64,000 nt of DNA from Allomyces macrogynus ATCC 38327 (taxonomy: Eukaryota > Blastocladiomycota > Blastocladiomycetes > Blastocladiales > Blastocladiaceae), in the NCBI GenBank assembly GCA_000151295.1, contig GG745340.1, positions 434,593 to 498,592 on the forward strand, written 5' to 3'. Shown piece after piece: positions 21,284-31,602 of this stretch (positions are counted from its first letter, which is position 1; each line of letters starts with the position of its first letter). The notes below the pieces were generated by a model. The model did no database searches. It was given only the letters and a program-made list of their open reading frames with translations, and had not been told where the DNA came from. Both the position numbers and the translations under genes were made by a program.

Positions 21284-21382
21284 ATGGTTGTTGGGTCAAC
21301 TACTGCGTCAAAGGCCGGGCGGTTGAGCTGGTTGGCCACTGCTTGAATGATTGTTGGGCCAACTATTGCATCAACAGCCGGG
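21276..21382. repeat. Imperfect direct repeat, two 44-bp copies
   Basis: Copies at 21276-21319 and 21339-21382 (ctgcttaaatggttgttggg and ctgcttgaatgattgttggg at their starts) share most bases and are separated by 19 bp. The first overlaps the end of the GRDP-like frame. Confidence 0.75.
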
Positions 21383-22805
21383 TCTAGGACGCGGGCAAAC
21401 CCGAGTGCGGTTATTGCGAAAATCTTGCACAGAAAGATGTAATTGGATGGATTATTGGACAGGTTGTGCGCTCTGCCCGAGTCGCAATGTGAAGGGCTTG
21501 CGCAGCAGCAGATCTATCAAGTTTGCCAAAAGTGAGTTTCTTGGCGTAATTCAGAGCGTGGTCATGATGCAGAGCACGCCGTGTGCCACCCGCAGATTCT
21601 CGTGTGCTGCTGGACGTGACTTGGTCGTGCAACGCGCCAGAATTGGTTGGGCATTTGGCGCTCCGCGAAAAGGTCGGGCTATTGTTGATCGGTGGGCAGG
21701 TTTTGGTTATGCCTTTGCGATTTCTCAATCGTCAGATGGCCTGTGCGCTGTGAGAATCTGCTCAGCGACCATGCCGTGGAAGCGTATGGACGACGACGCG
21801 CCGCCATGCCGGTCTCAGGATTTGTTCTTGAGTTTGTGTAGTTGATGATCGTCTCCATTCTTCACATCGGGCATTCCAACGCTCTCTCCGTGGCATTTAT
21901 GCTTGTGCCGTTCCCCCACACAGCAGACGCTGCCTGTGGGATGCGCAAAGCAAAGCTTGACGCCAGCAATTAACGGAGTCTGACAAGTCAAATCACGCTC
22001 AGGGACGGCGTGGGGCACAAATAGGGTGAAGCGTCGCTTCATGGCTCCACTGGATGATGTTCCTGTAAAAATACCTTCACCGAACGAAGATGAGCGGATG
22101 GCGATGGCGCGGTTCGTTTTTGTCAATGCTCCGCTGCTGAAGAACGTTGGTGTAATGGCACTCGTCCTTTTTACAGCTGCACAGGGATGGTCTACATTCT
22201 TGCATCTTCATGCTCTCATTGTGCCCTGCTCATGACAACGACACGATGGCTCGCTGCCCACTGCCCAACCAAGATGACGAACAAATTAACGTACAGGACG
22301 GCCAAAGCTCCATTCCAACTAGCTTCCAGTCAGCTTCAATTTATTTCACAGCACAAGGGCGACTGTGCAGTGCTGGCGCGGAACATGACTAGAAGCCCGG
22401 AGTTCAGGATCGGATCCTGAAGGCGTGGGAACAAATTTGCCCCCCGATATCTCGTGGAGCCTTACATGGTGGAACGCGTTCGACAGATCGATTGACAACT
22501 TTTGACCTCCTTAGCCGAGTCCACCGGAGCGCGGGTGCGCTCTTTTTGATATCACGTTTCCCTTCATCGCAGCCTTTCGTTGGACACCGTTCAAACTACA
22601 CACTCCGACAGAGCTTGCCGCTCCAGCAAAACTGGGCTTTCACAGTCCGTTCACAGAAACACAAGTGGACGTGGTGGCTGTATACATATAACTGTATTCC
22701 CAACACAAAACAGTGAAGCGCACAAACATGAGAGCTATAAGCGCGATAGGCCGCGGCACGACTCCGGCTGGTACAATCCCAGCAAGCTCGATCACGTCGA
22801 CTCGC
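21383..22805. other. 1.4-kb gene-poor interval
   Basis: Visibly less GC-rich than its flanks. Open frames up to about 160 codons occur on both strands but show no domain, motif or convincing start context. No RNA gene or mobile element recognised. Confidence 0.4.
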
Positions 22806-24494
22806 TTACTGCGACCCACCCGTCGCCTCCTGCTGCACCTGCGCAAGGTGCTCAATCTTGGCCTGGTTCTTCCAAATCCCATAGAAGAGCTGGGCCACAT
22901 TCAACCCCCATAAAATTGCGACCGTCGACGCGACCCCCAACAACACTTTCGCGTCGTAACATGACACGCCCGTCGCGGGCACCACCGTATCGTCCATCCC
23001 CGCCACCGCCACCGCCGATTCAGGACACGACGTGACGTACATCGCAAACGGCGCGTGTAAAAAACCCATGATCAGCGCGATAATCGCCCACACACTCATC
23101 AGCCCGGCCTCCACGGGCATGAGCATCCACCGGCGCGCCTTGAGCTTCCACCCTTGCCGTTGCGCCGACACGTTCACCTTTTGCGAAAACGGCGAGTAGA
23201 AGCAGCCCGAGAAGAGAATCAGGTAGGTCAGGCAGTAGGCGAGCGAAAGCACCATCAGCCACAGGTAGGCTGCGATGAACGGCGCGTCGGCCGAGTCGGA
23301 CGGCGTGCCCGTCGTGGTTGTTGTGGGCGGGTGGGCAACGCGCAGTGCCGCGGCCGAGTCGGGGAGAGTGTTCACGGCTAGGACGAGGCCGACGATCGAC
23401 ATGATCGCCGTCAGCGACTTGAGCCAGAACGGCACCGTCGACCATGCGCGCGGGCGCACTTGCGGGCGAGTCTCGGTCCACAGCGACGCGCCAGGACGCA
23501 CGGGGCGCGGTGGCGACGGGTCCGGGTCGGATGCAGCGGGTGCCGGTGCTGGCACAGGTGGGACAGGCACAGGTGGAGGGGTCGGATCGATCGGGGTCGC
23601 GAGCGCAGCCTCGGACGGGCGGCCAAACGGGACAATGATCGTGCCGTGCGACGCGGTGACGCCGTCCGGGTCGGTGCGCTCGACGAGAAAGTAGTTGCCG
23701 TTCGGGTCCGTGCCGATGGGCTGCCGGCGCAGCGGGACGGCCGAGACGGGGGCGGCGACGGGAACCGGAACGGGCACAGGTGCGCTGCCGTCCATCGCAC
23801 CAGGGGGTATAGATGGCGCGACGCCGCTGAGATAGGAAGCTGGCGGCACTTGCGCCATGACAGGTGCGGCGGCGGCGACGGCAAGCGGCGCGCCGTACTC
23901 GGCCGAGACAGGTGGGTAGGGCGTGACGCCGGATGCGGGCGGGTAGGGCGCGACACCGGATGCTGGAGGGTACGGCGCGACTCCGACGACGGATACTGGC
24001 GGGTACGGCGTGATTCCGACGCCGGGCCCGATACTTGACATCCTTGCAATCGGCGCGGTCGTGACGGCGCCCATGAACGGTGCCGACACGGGCACTGGGA
24101 CGGGGGCGGGAGCCGGCACCGGGTATGGAGCAGCAGCAGGAGCAGCAGCAAACGAGCCAGCGAAAGTGCTGGTACTTGACGGCACGGCAGCGACCATGGG
24201 CGCGCCTGAAACCATGGGCGGCACGGTCACCATGGGCGGCACGGGTCCGAGCAACAGCGATGTGCGCGGGTCATGATTGCCAGTGGCGCGCTGGACGGCC
24301 GAGCCCGTGGGTGTCGGACTTGTCGGTCGCAAATGCTCGTAGCCGAGTGGCGGGTATACCATGCCAGGTGTGTCTTGGCCGGTGGCCTCTTCTTGCACGG
24401 CGAGAGCCGACCCGGTCGAGTTGGTGCGCGGCGGCGGCAATGGCGGCAGCGGCGGCTGGGTATTACTTGAACTGCCGGTGCTGTTGCTGTTCAT
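22806..24494 (-). CDS. Proline-rich four-TM membrane protein, 562 aa
   Basis: Not assigned to a named family. ATG at 24494 (MNSNSTGSS) is chosen because upstream residues are simple and unlikely to be coding. The N-terminal 330 residues are Pro/Ala/Val-rich and probably disordered; they include a PYPP module repeated four times in quick succession (for example GVAPYPPASGVAPYPPASG) and PVPVPVP runs. The C-terminal 230 residues contain four hydrophobic segments: SLTAIMSIVGLVLAVNTL, AAYLWLMVLSLAYCLTYLIL, GLMSVWAIIALIMGFLHAPF and LLGVASTVAILWGLNVAQLF. This resembles the topology of MARVEL or tetraspan proteins with a long cytosolic tail. SH3 or WW partners of the Pro-rich part are plausible. Function unknown. 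Confidence 0.65.
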   Translation of the reverse strand: MNSNSTGSSSNTQPPLPPLPPPRTNSTGSALAVQEEATGQDTPGMVYPPLGYEHLRPTSPTPTGSAVQRATGNHDPRTSLLLGPVPPMVTVPPMVSGAPMVAAVPSSTSTFAGSFAAAPAAAPYPVPAPAPVPVPVSAPFMGAVTTAPIARMSSIGPGVGITPYPPVSVVGVAPYPPASGVAPYPPASGVTPYPPVSAEYGAPLAVAAAAPVMAQVPPASYLSGVAPSIPPGAMDGSAPVPVPVPVAAPVSAVPLRRQPIGTDPNGNYFLVERTDPDGVTASHGTIIVPFGRPSEAALATPIDPTPPPVPVPPVPAPAPAASDPDPSPPRPVRPGASLWTETRPQVRPRAWSTVPFWLKSLTAIMSIVGLVLAVNTLPDSAAALRVAHPPTTTTTGTPSDSADAPFIAAYLWLMVLSLAYCLTYLILFSGCFYSPFSQKVNVSAQRQGWKLKARRWMLMPVEAGLMSVWAIIALIMGFLHAPFAMYVTSCPESAVAVAGMDDTVVPATGVSCYDAKVLLGVASTVAILWGLNVAQLFYGIWKNQAKIEHLAQVQQEATGGSQ

Positions 24495-24897
24495 CGTCTT
24501 GGTGGTGGTCGTGGTGGAGCAAAAGGGAGCGAGGAGCGGAGAGGAGCAACCAGCAGCGCGACCCGAACACGTCTTTTCAGCACGAAGTCTGACCACACAG
24601 GCAACCGCCTCGGACATCGTCGGTGGCGGTCGCATGGGCGCGACGCCCCTGACCCACCTTGGCGGTCCCGCTCCCTGGCGCGCGGTCCGTGCGCACCGTG
24701 CCGTAGGCCCGCTCTTGGCGCGGCCACCGCCGCGCGCGCTGGCCGGCCCGGTGCACAACGACAGGCAGGAGTCCACGAGTGGGAATGCATCAGCGCACAT
24801 CATGTTGATGTTCATGTTCTCGAATAAACCTCCAACCAACAAAACGCAAATCCATATTCCCATCAATCCTCCCTCACCCCCGACATCCTCCTCACAC
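24495..24897. other. Intergenic
   Basis: Between the 5' end of the four-TM gene and the 3' end of NUP62, both on the minus strand. Nothing distinct seen. Confidence 0.4.
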
Positions 24898-27680
24898 CTA
24901 CTCCCGGAACCCGTACCCAAACGCCGCCCGTCCCGCGGCCGCGCCATGATGCACGCGCTCGAGATCGCGCTCGGCCTCAGCCTGCATCCGATGCACGGCC
25001 TGCGCATTCGCCTCGACCTGCGCGGCTGTCGCATCCACCCACTCGAGCGCGCGCAAATGCGAGTTCAAGATCTGCACGACCTGGCCCAATGGGTCGCGGT
25101 TGGCCGCACTCTGCGCGTCCTCCGGCTCGGCGTCAGCAGCCGTGACCGCGGGCGCGCCGACAGCGCGCACATTCAAATCGGCCACCAGTTCCTCGAGGTT
25201 ATGCGCCAACTCGTCCAAGTGCGCGTTAACGTCCTGCGCGAGCCGGAACGCCTGTTCCCGGTCAACGTCCGCGGGCGCGAGACTCACCGTCCCCGTCGCG
25301 GCCTGGCCACCAGCGAGCCCGCGCTCCGCGAGCATCTGGTGCACGGTCTGCTCGTAGACGGCCAGCGCCGACCCCATTTCCTCCTGCTGCGCACCCATGT
25401 ACTCGAGCGCGTCGTCGACCTGCTTCTGCGCGGTTGTCAAGTCCTGCACTTTCGTGTGCAGCCCCGCAATCCGGTGCGAGACGCGCACGAGCGACGCGTC
25501 CCAGCTCATGATCTTGGTCGCCTGCGCCTTGTAAGCCTGCGTCTGCACGGCCAGCTGCCGGTTCCACAGGTTGATGATGTCCTCGAGCGTCTTGTTCTTG
25601 AGCGCGCGCTGCACTTGGTCGGTCGTCGTCGCACCGGGTGCTGCGGGAGCCGCGGCAGCAACAGGCACGGGCGCGGCGGCAGAGGGAGCCGACACGCTCG
25701 GCGTCGCCGTGAGCACGGGCTTTGCGGGAGCCGCAGCGGCAGTGGTCGTCGCCGGGTCCGCGGGCCGCTTGAACCCGCCCGCCGCCGTCGTCGTCGCGAG
25801 CGCTTCCGCGGGCTTGGTCGTTGCAGCGGCCGCGAATGCGAACCCGGGCGTCGCCGCCGCGGGCGCTGCTGCCGTAGTCGTTGCGGGCGTCGGCAGGCCA
25901 AACGTGGGCTTGGGCGCGGCCGGCGCCGCCGCGGCGGTCTTGGGCGTCGCCGGGCCGAGTTCATTCATCGACATGGGCCCGGGGGTCGCGGGCGCAACGG
26001 CGGGCAGCTTGAACGGCGCCGGCGCAGCTGCAGCCGCGGTCGTCGTCGGGGTCGCGTCCTTGGCGGGCGCCGGAGCAGCGGCAGCGGCGGGGATAGAGAA
26101 CCCGGCAAAACTCGGCGCCGGGGCCGCGGCGGCGGTAGTTGCGGGGGTTGGAGTAGCGGCCGTGGTTGCGGGAGCAGCAGGAGCAGCGTGGGGCGGGAAT
26201 GTGAACCCGGGCGTCGGTGCCGCAGTCGTCGTCACGGTGGCCGCGGGGAACCCGCCACCAAACGCGGGTGTCGGCGCAGCAGCGGCAGCAGTGGTCGTCG
26301 TCGTCGTCGGGGCGCCGAACCCGAAAATCGGAGTCGGGGTCGCTGTCGCTGCCGGTGCGGCAGCACCAGCGGTCGCGGCAGCAGCGGGCGCGCCGAACCT
26401 GGCAAACGCCGGTGGCGCCGGGGCCGCAGACGTCGCGGCGGGCGGGGCGGCGGCACCGCTGAGACCGGCAAATGGCGCGGTCGCACCGCTAAACAGCGGC
26501 GTCGCGGTCGGGGCCGTCGTTGCTGGTGCAGCCGCCGCCGCAGTGGTGGTCGCAGGCGTCTTGCCGAACGCACTAAACGCGCCGGCAACACTCCCAAACC
26601 CGCCAAAGCCCGACGCCACGGGCGCGGCCGTCGTTGCTGGCGCGGCTGTCGTGGATGCGGGAGCCGCAGCCGTGGTCGCTGCTGGAGTCACGCTAATTCC
26701 GCCGAACCCAACCGTGGGGGCCGCGGGCGCTACCGCTGCCGTGGTCGCGGCAGGCGCAGCGGGCGCCGAAGACGCGCCGAGCCCGCCAAACCGGGTCGAT
26801 CCGCCAAACGACGAAGCAGCACCAAACGAGAACGNNNNNNNNNNNNNNNNNNNNNNNNNNNNNNNNNNNNNNNNNNNNNNNNNNNNNNNNNNNNNNNNNN
26901 NNNNNNNNNNNNNNNNNNNNNNNNNNNNNNNNNNGTAAATTGGGAATGAACGATTGAATTACTATGCTATGCTAGGTAATCTTTGACGACCAGTAAAATC
27001 AAATCATACTATTACATATACTCATATCTATAATCTGATCTATGCATCACGCATTCTAACTTATAAAAAACTCTATAATAGCACTAAATCCGTGCATTAA
27101 AAATAACTAGGATGCCTCTTTAACTACACTCAATCCTTCGCTCGATTCTATACAATTTTTATCCTTATTGTTCTTCTCCCTTTTACTCGCTCCCATCTTA
27201 TATGTTACTGTCTTGTTGTTCGCGTTACGCATAGAACCGATCTCTATGGCCGTCAGACGACGAATCATCCCCCAAACGAAGCATAAAAATTAAAACGCCC
27301 CGAGCGACCATATTCCGGTAGAACTTTAAACGACGAAGCAACATCAAACGAGAACGCTGGTGGCGCGGCAGGCGCCGCGGTGGATGCGGCAGCGGGCGCT
27401 CCAAACGTGGCAGTCGCGCCGCCCAGCCCAAAGGCCGGCGCGGCACCGGTACCTGCGTTGGCGCCGCCGAATGCGAACCCGGGCGTCGCTGGCGCGGCGG
27501 TCGTGGCCGGGGCCGAGGTCGCGGCAGGGGTGCCTAACGCCGAGGCGCTGAACGGGTTACCACCGGCAGCGCTGCCGCCGAAGTTGAAGCCACCTGGAGG
27601 AGGGAGGAAGGGGCGGGATCAGCGTGGTTGGGGGACGAACGAGATTGTCGAGACGAGACGGCCCCACCAAGGTTGGCCAT
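24898..27680 (-). CDS. NSP1: Nucleoporin NSP1/NUP62, split by an assembly gap
   Basis: FG nucleoporin of the central transport channel; its C-terminal coiled coils form the Nsp1-Nup57-Nup49 (Nup62-58-54) trimer. Exon 1 is only 27680-27668 (MANL plus one base), followed by a 74-nt intron (27667-27594); exon 2 starts at 27593 with GGFNFGGSAAGGNPF. FG, FGA and GFG motifs embedded in Ala/Thr/Pro spacers run up to the gap (26835-26934) and continue beyond it to about 25700. The conserved Nsp1_C domain follows: TLEDIINLWNRQLAVQTQAY, MSWDASLVRVSHRIAGLH and QVDDALEYMGAQQEEM. The protein ends FGYGFRE with TAG. Sequence 26935-27327 does not encode FG repeats and is probably not part of the gene. Confidence 0.85.
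26835..26934. other. Assembly gap (100 Ns)
   Basis: Exactly 100 Ns, the conventional size for a gap of unknown length, inside the FG-repeat region of NSP1/NUP62. Confidence 0.98.
26935..27327. other. AT-rich island next to the gap
   Basis: About 390 bp of strongly AT-rich sequence (for example ttataaaaaactctataata) in a very GC-rich neighbourhood. It has no open frame of note and does not continue the NUP62 reading frame. It begins right after the Ns and ends where a 29-bp near-copy (27328-27356) of the sequence just before the Ns (26806-26834) starts. Likely a contig-end artefact, a chimeric tail or an inserted element. Confidence 0.7.
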
Positions 27681-28046
27681 GCTGGGCGAGACTGCGGGGC
27701 TGCGAAAGGGTGGTCTGGATATCGGCCGCACGAGTGCGGCAAGTTGCGCGTGGCCGTGGGCTCGTCGTCGCCGTGCACGCGCCGTCGTCGTGGTGGCCGT
27801 GTGATAGGTCGGCAAGCGCGATGTCGACGGCGCAAAATCGCGAGAGAGCACGTGGGCTCGGGTGGACTGCAGCCACCAGGTTAAACCGTCAAAACTGGCT
27901 CAAACGATCTGGTCAAAGTCTCATTTCATTTGCGCAATACAGCACTGAATGCCGTAATGGCGGCAACCTTTCTCATGATGTGTGAAATACGCGATGCGCG
28001 CCCACTCCCCACCGTTCCCCTCCCGGGCCCCGCCCAGCTCGACCGC
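27681..28046. other. Intergenic, NUP62 promoter region
   Basis: Upstream of the NUP62 ATG and downstream of the GGT stop, both minus strand. No additional gene seen. Confidence 0.4.
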
Positions 28047-30312
28047 TCAGTACCCATCAGGCCGCCCGCCCTTACGGTAATCCGAGACGGCCTCGAGCGC
28101 GCCATCGCGTGCACGTGCCACGGCCTGCACGACACTCTCGTGCCGCCCGACGGGCAACAGCTTGAGTTCGTGCTTGCGCTGCGCGAGTTCCTGGACGGAG
28201 CGCGGATCAAACCCGTCCTCGACCTCGCACACGTTCGGGTAGAGCTGGTCGTGCAGCCGCGGTGCCGTCACGGCGCGCGTCACGCCCCACTCGAATTCGA
28301 TTTGGTTGAGGATCGTCTGAGGTCGTGGCGGAGAGGGGCGCGTCAGTGTTGCGCTGCGGAGCGAGAGAGACGCGGATCACAGACAACGTACCTGCAGAAC
28401 CGCGCTCAGAATGCGGCTCCCGCCGGACCCTCCAACAACGAGCTCGAGCCGGCCGTCCTTTTCAACAATCGTCGGGACCGTCGACGACATAGGCCGCTTC
28501 ATCGGCTCTACATTCCCCATGACACGAAATCAGTCTCCACGCGGATCCAAGGACAATCCAAGAAAAGGGTAACGCACCAACAAAGTTGGACGGCGACGGC
28601 GGCAATCCAAACGCATTGGAAAAGTTGCGGAACGAGAAGTCGTCCATTTGGTCATTGAGCACTACGCCCGTCTTGCGGTCCATGATATGCGACCCGAAAA
28701 TCAAGTTGACCGTCGACGTGACGGCCACGCCCATGTCGTTGGCATCCACGACCGAGACGTGCGTCGTGCCGTGCGACGGCGCATTCTCGTACTTTGGCCG
28801 GTAGTGCTCGGGTGGGTAGGTCGTGGACTGGGGCCAAAGCAAACGAGCATATCAGTGAACGACCTCTCCACCTCCAGAGGTCAAGTGAGCCCACGTACAT
28901 CAGAAATGTTGCGCCGCGCCATGGCCGCCTCCTGCTTGGTCAAAATCTCATCGAGACGGCCCGCAATATCCAAGAAATCCGGGTCGCCTAGCTCAGACCG
29001 CCGCGCGAACCCATACCGCAGCGCCTCGACGATCCGGTGGTAGTTGACGCCAACGGGCCCTTCCTTGAAGCTGAACCGCTCGAGGATGTTGAGCATGTAG
29101 AGCAGGACATGGCCCGACGCCGGCGCGGGCGTCGACAGGATCCGGCGGCCCTTGTACCAGATCGCCACGGGGTCGCGCACGACGGCCTTGTACCCGCGCA
29201 AATCGTCGAGCGTGAGCACACCGTTCTCGCGCTGCGCCGCCGCGACCAACGACTCGGCAATCTCGCCCTCGTAGAACCCGGCACTGCCCTGCTCCGCGAC
29301 GATCCGCAGTGTCCGCGCGAGTGCCGGGCGGTGCACCTTCTCACCGACCGGAATAATCTCGCCGTTGTCCTGCAAAAATACTTCGGCCCACTCGGGCTTC
29401 TCGGCAATCCACGCGAGATTCGACTTGACGCGGCGGTACAGCGTGTCGGTCATGCTGAACCCGTTCTCGTTCAACCGGATGATCGGTGCGAGCACGTCGG
29501 CCCACGGCAACTTCCCGTACTTGCGATGCGCGACTTCAAACCCGCGGATTTCGCCAGGCACGCCCACGGCCAGGCCGCCAATCTGTGCGCGCGACGGGAG
29601 GCCCGCGTAGAGCGACTCGGCAATGGCGTTCGGCGCGGTTTCGCGAAAGTCGACGACGTCTGCGCGGCCGTCGGGCGCGCGGATCAGCATGAACCCGCCA
29701 CCGCCGATGCCCGACGCAAAGGAGTGCACGGAGCCGACGCTGTGGTCAATGGAAATGGATGGGAGTGTTTGGTCAGTGGAAGGTTTGGTCAGTCGGAGCG
29801 GGTGATGTTCGAGCCATATCGATGGCGGGATTGGCCAGGCCATAATATCGCTGGAACACGCGCATGCAAACGCGCACGAGCGACAGCGCGACCCGAGACT
29901 CACGCGAAGCGCCATCCAATCCAACCCAATCTCACGGAAATCCGTACCAGAGCGTCGTGGCAATCGCGGCATCGACGGCCGACCCGCCCTGCACCATGAT
30001 GTTCTTGCCGACCGTCGAGCACTCGGGCACTTCGGCCGCGACCGCCGCGTGCGCATAGACGTGCGGCGCGTCGGCATGTGCGTGCGGTGCCGTCGCGGTG
30101 CGCGTGCGCGGGACGGCGAGCGAGGCGACGCCCACGAGTGCTGTCACACCGAGCGCGAGCGCGGCACAGGCGGCGAGGGCGCGGCGGCGGCGCGTGCGCG
30201 CGCGCAGGACGGGCAGGTTGGGCGCCTGTGCATGGTGCGGGTGGTCGTGGTGGTCACGCAGCAGGTGGTCGCGCACGGCCGAGTCGCCGTGCTTGTCGGC
30301 AGCGGGCGACAT
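28047..30312 (-). CDS. GGT: Gamma-glutamyltranspeptidase, 613 aa
   Basis: Cleaves and transfers the gamma-glutamyl group of glutathione and its conjugates; made as a proenzyme that self-cleaves at a conserved Thr. Five exons: 30312-29948, 29739-28899, 28827-28578, 28507-28392, 28316-28047, all GT..AG and in phase. A hydrophobic segment near residues 47-66 ([20 protein letters not shown]) predicts a type II membrane anchor. Landmarks: [40 protein letters not shown] and [17 protein letters not shown]. Exon 3 has the self-cleavage/nucleophile site [17 protein letters not shown] (the Thr before His) followed by [10 protein letters not shown]. Across the next introns come [17 protein letters not shown] and [15 protein letters not shown]. 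The exon 2 to exon 1 intron is the longest (208 nt). Divergent from the CaMKK gene. Confidence 0.92.
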
Positions 30313-31602
30313 TGTGGTCGGTTGGTGTCGAAGGACGGCAGGGACAAGCGAGAAGACGTCGTTGGTGGAGGGCTGGCTCGTCGTCTGCGAGGTCGGCTAG
30401 CAAGTTGCACGCGCTGTTCTGATGCTGCTGGCGCCCGCAACAAAAATCGGGACTGGCGGCGTCGGGGCAGTCGACGTCGCCGACGTTGTGCCGGACAGGC
30501 TGTTCAGGTCGACGGGACAGGAGATGCAGACGCGCGGCGCCGAGGTGGGAGGTGGAGCGAAATGGGGACGGGAATGGGGGTGGAGATGGGGCTGGCCACG
30601 TCAATCCACCGTGCGTCTGAGTCATGCTTGTTAGTCGGCTCAGCCAACGGCCGGCCCGAAACCACGCACCACGACCTCGCACCACCACGACACACCACCA
30701 CCGGCGCACGCCGCCGCCGCCGTGAACAAGCTTCATTCATTCCATTCTATCGCCAACGTCGACCTGGTCGCCCTTCGCGACCGACAGCCGCTGCAAGCTC
30801 CCTCCCTGCTGCTGCCGGCCGTCCCCGACTGTCGCTTCCACGACCCGCGTGGGTCCTGCGCGCACGCACCTGCACCGACGGACATCTACAGGCAGCCGAC
30901 CGACTATATAGCGAGCTTGCCTGCGCTGGCATCGTGCTGCTGCTGCAAGTCTTGTCCGGTGCCAGCTGTGCGACGTTTGTGTGCGCGCCGAGCTCTCGAG
31001 CACCCGATTTGCTTCGGTGTTGTGACGTGCAGCGCTGTGCCGTGTTGTGTGGCGACGCCAGGCCCGCGCCCTTGCTCCTCCACGGCCTGCATCAACCTGC
31101 TTCACGTCGCTGGCTCGCTTGGTCCGTTGCTGCCGCCGTTGCTGGCGCTCTCCTGCTCTCGCAACGCTGCGACCGGTGCTGCTGCCCGCTCCGTTGCCGC
31201 CGTTTACTGCGGTTGCGCCCCGTTGCCGCTGTCGCACACAAAGTGCAGTGTGCACCATACGCGTCCTTTGCGCTGCGTAACCGCGCAGTCGCCCGCCCGC
31301 CGCACCAGCTTGCCGACGCGCGGCCAGAGGTCGTGGTGTGCAACGCTGGCGAACAGCGCCCTTGCCGGTCCCGTTCGTTCGTTCATCTGTGCCGTGCCGT
31401 GCCGTGGCCCCGGCTCTCCGCGCCAACGGTCCTGCACCTGCATCGTGCAGCAACGCCGCCACCGAACCGCTCCTGAACCCGCGCGCGCGTCCGAGTCCGT
31501 GGCCCGAACGCGCACCCGGATTCGCGAGCTGGCCCGCTTGCCTGCCTGTCGACCCAACACTGCACGCCTTCCTGCCCGCCCGTACCTCCCCGGCCCTGCA
31601 CC
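30313..31602. other. 1.3-kb divergent intergenic region
   Basis: Separates GGT (-) from the CaMKK gene (+). It is CT-rich on the plus strand toward the kinase. An actatatagc element at about 30903-30912 is the only TATA-like feature and lies 700 bp from the kinase ATG, so a long 5' UTR or an unseen leader exon is possible. Large overlapping frames on both strands reflect GC bias and contain no recognisable domain. Confidence 0.4.

Noticed and set aside
25571..26834. Long plus-strand frames antisense to NUP62
   Set aside because: They are Ala/Gly/Val or Arg/Gly repeats arising from the GC-rich FG-repeat codons on the other strand; no independent motif or start.
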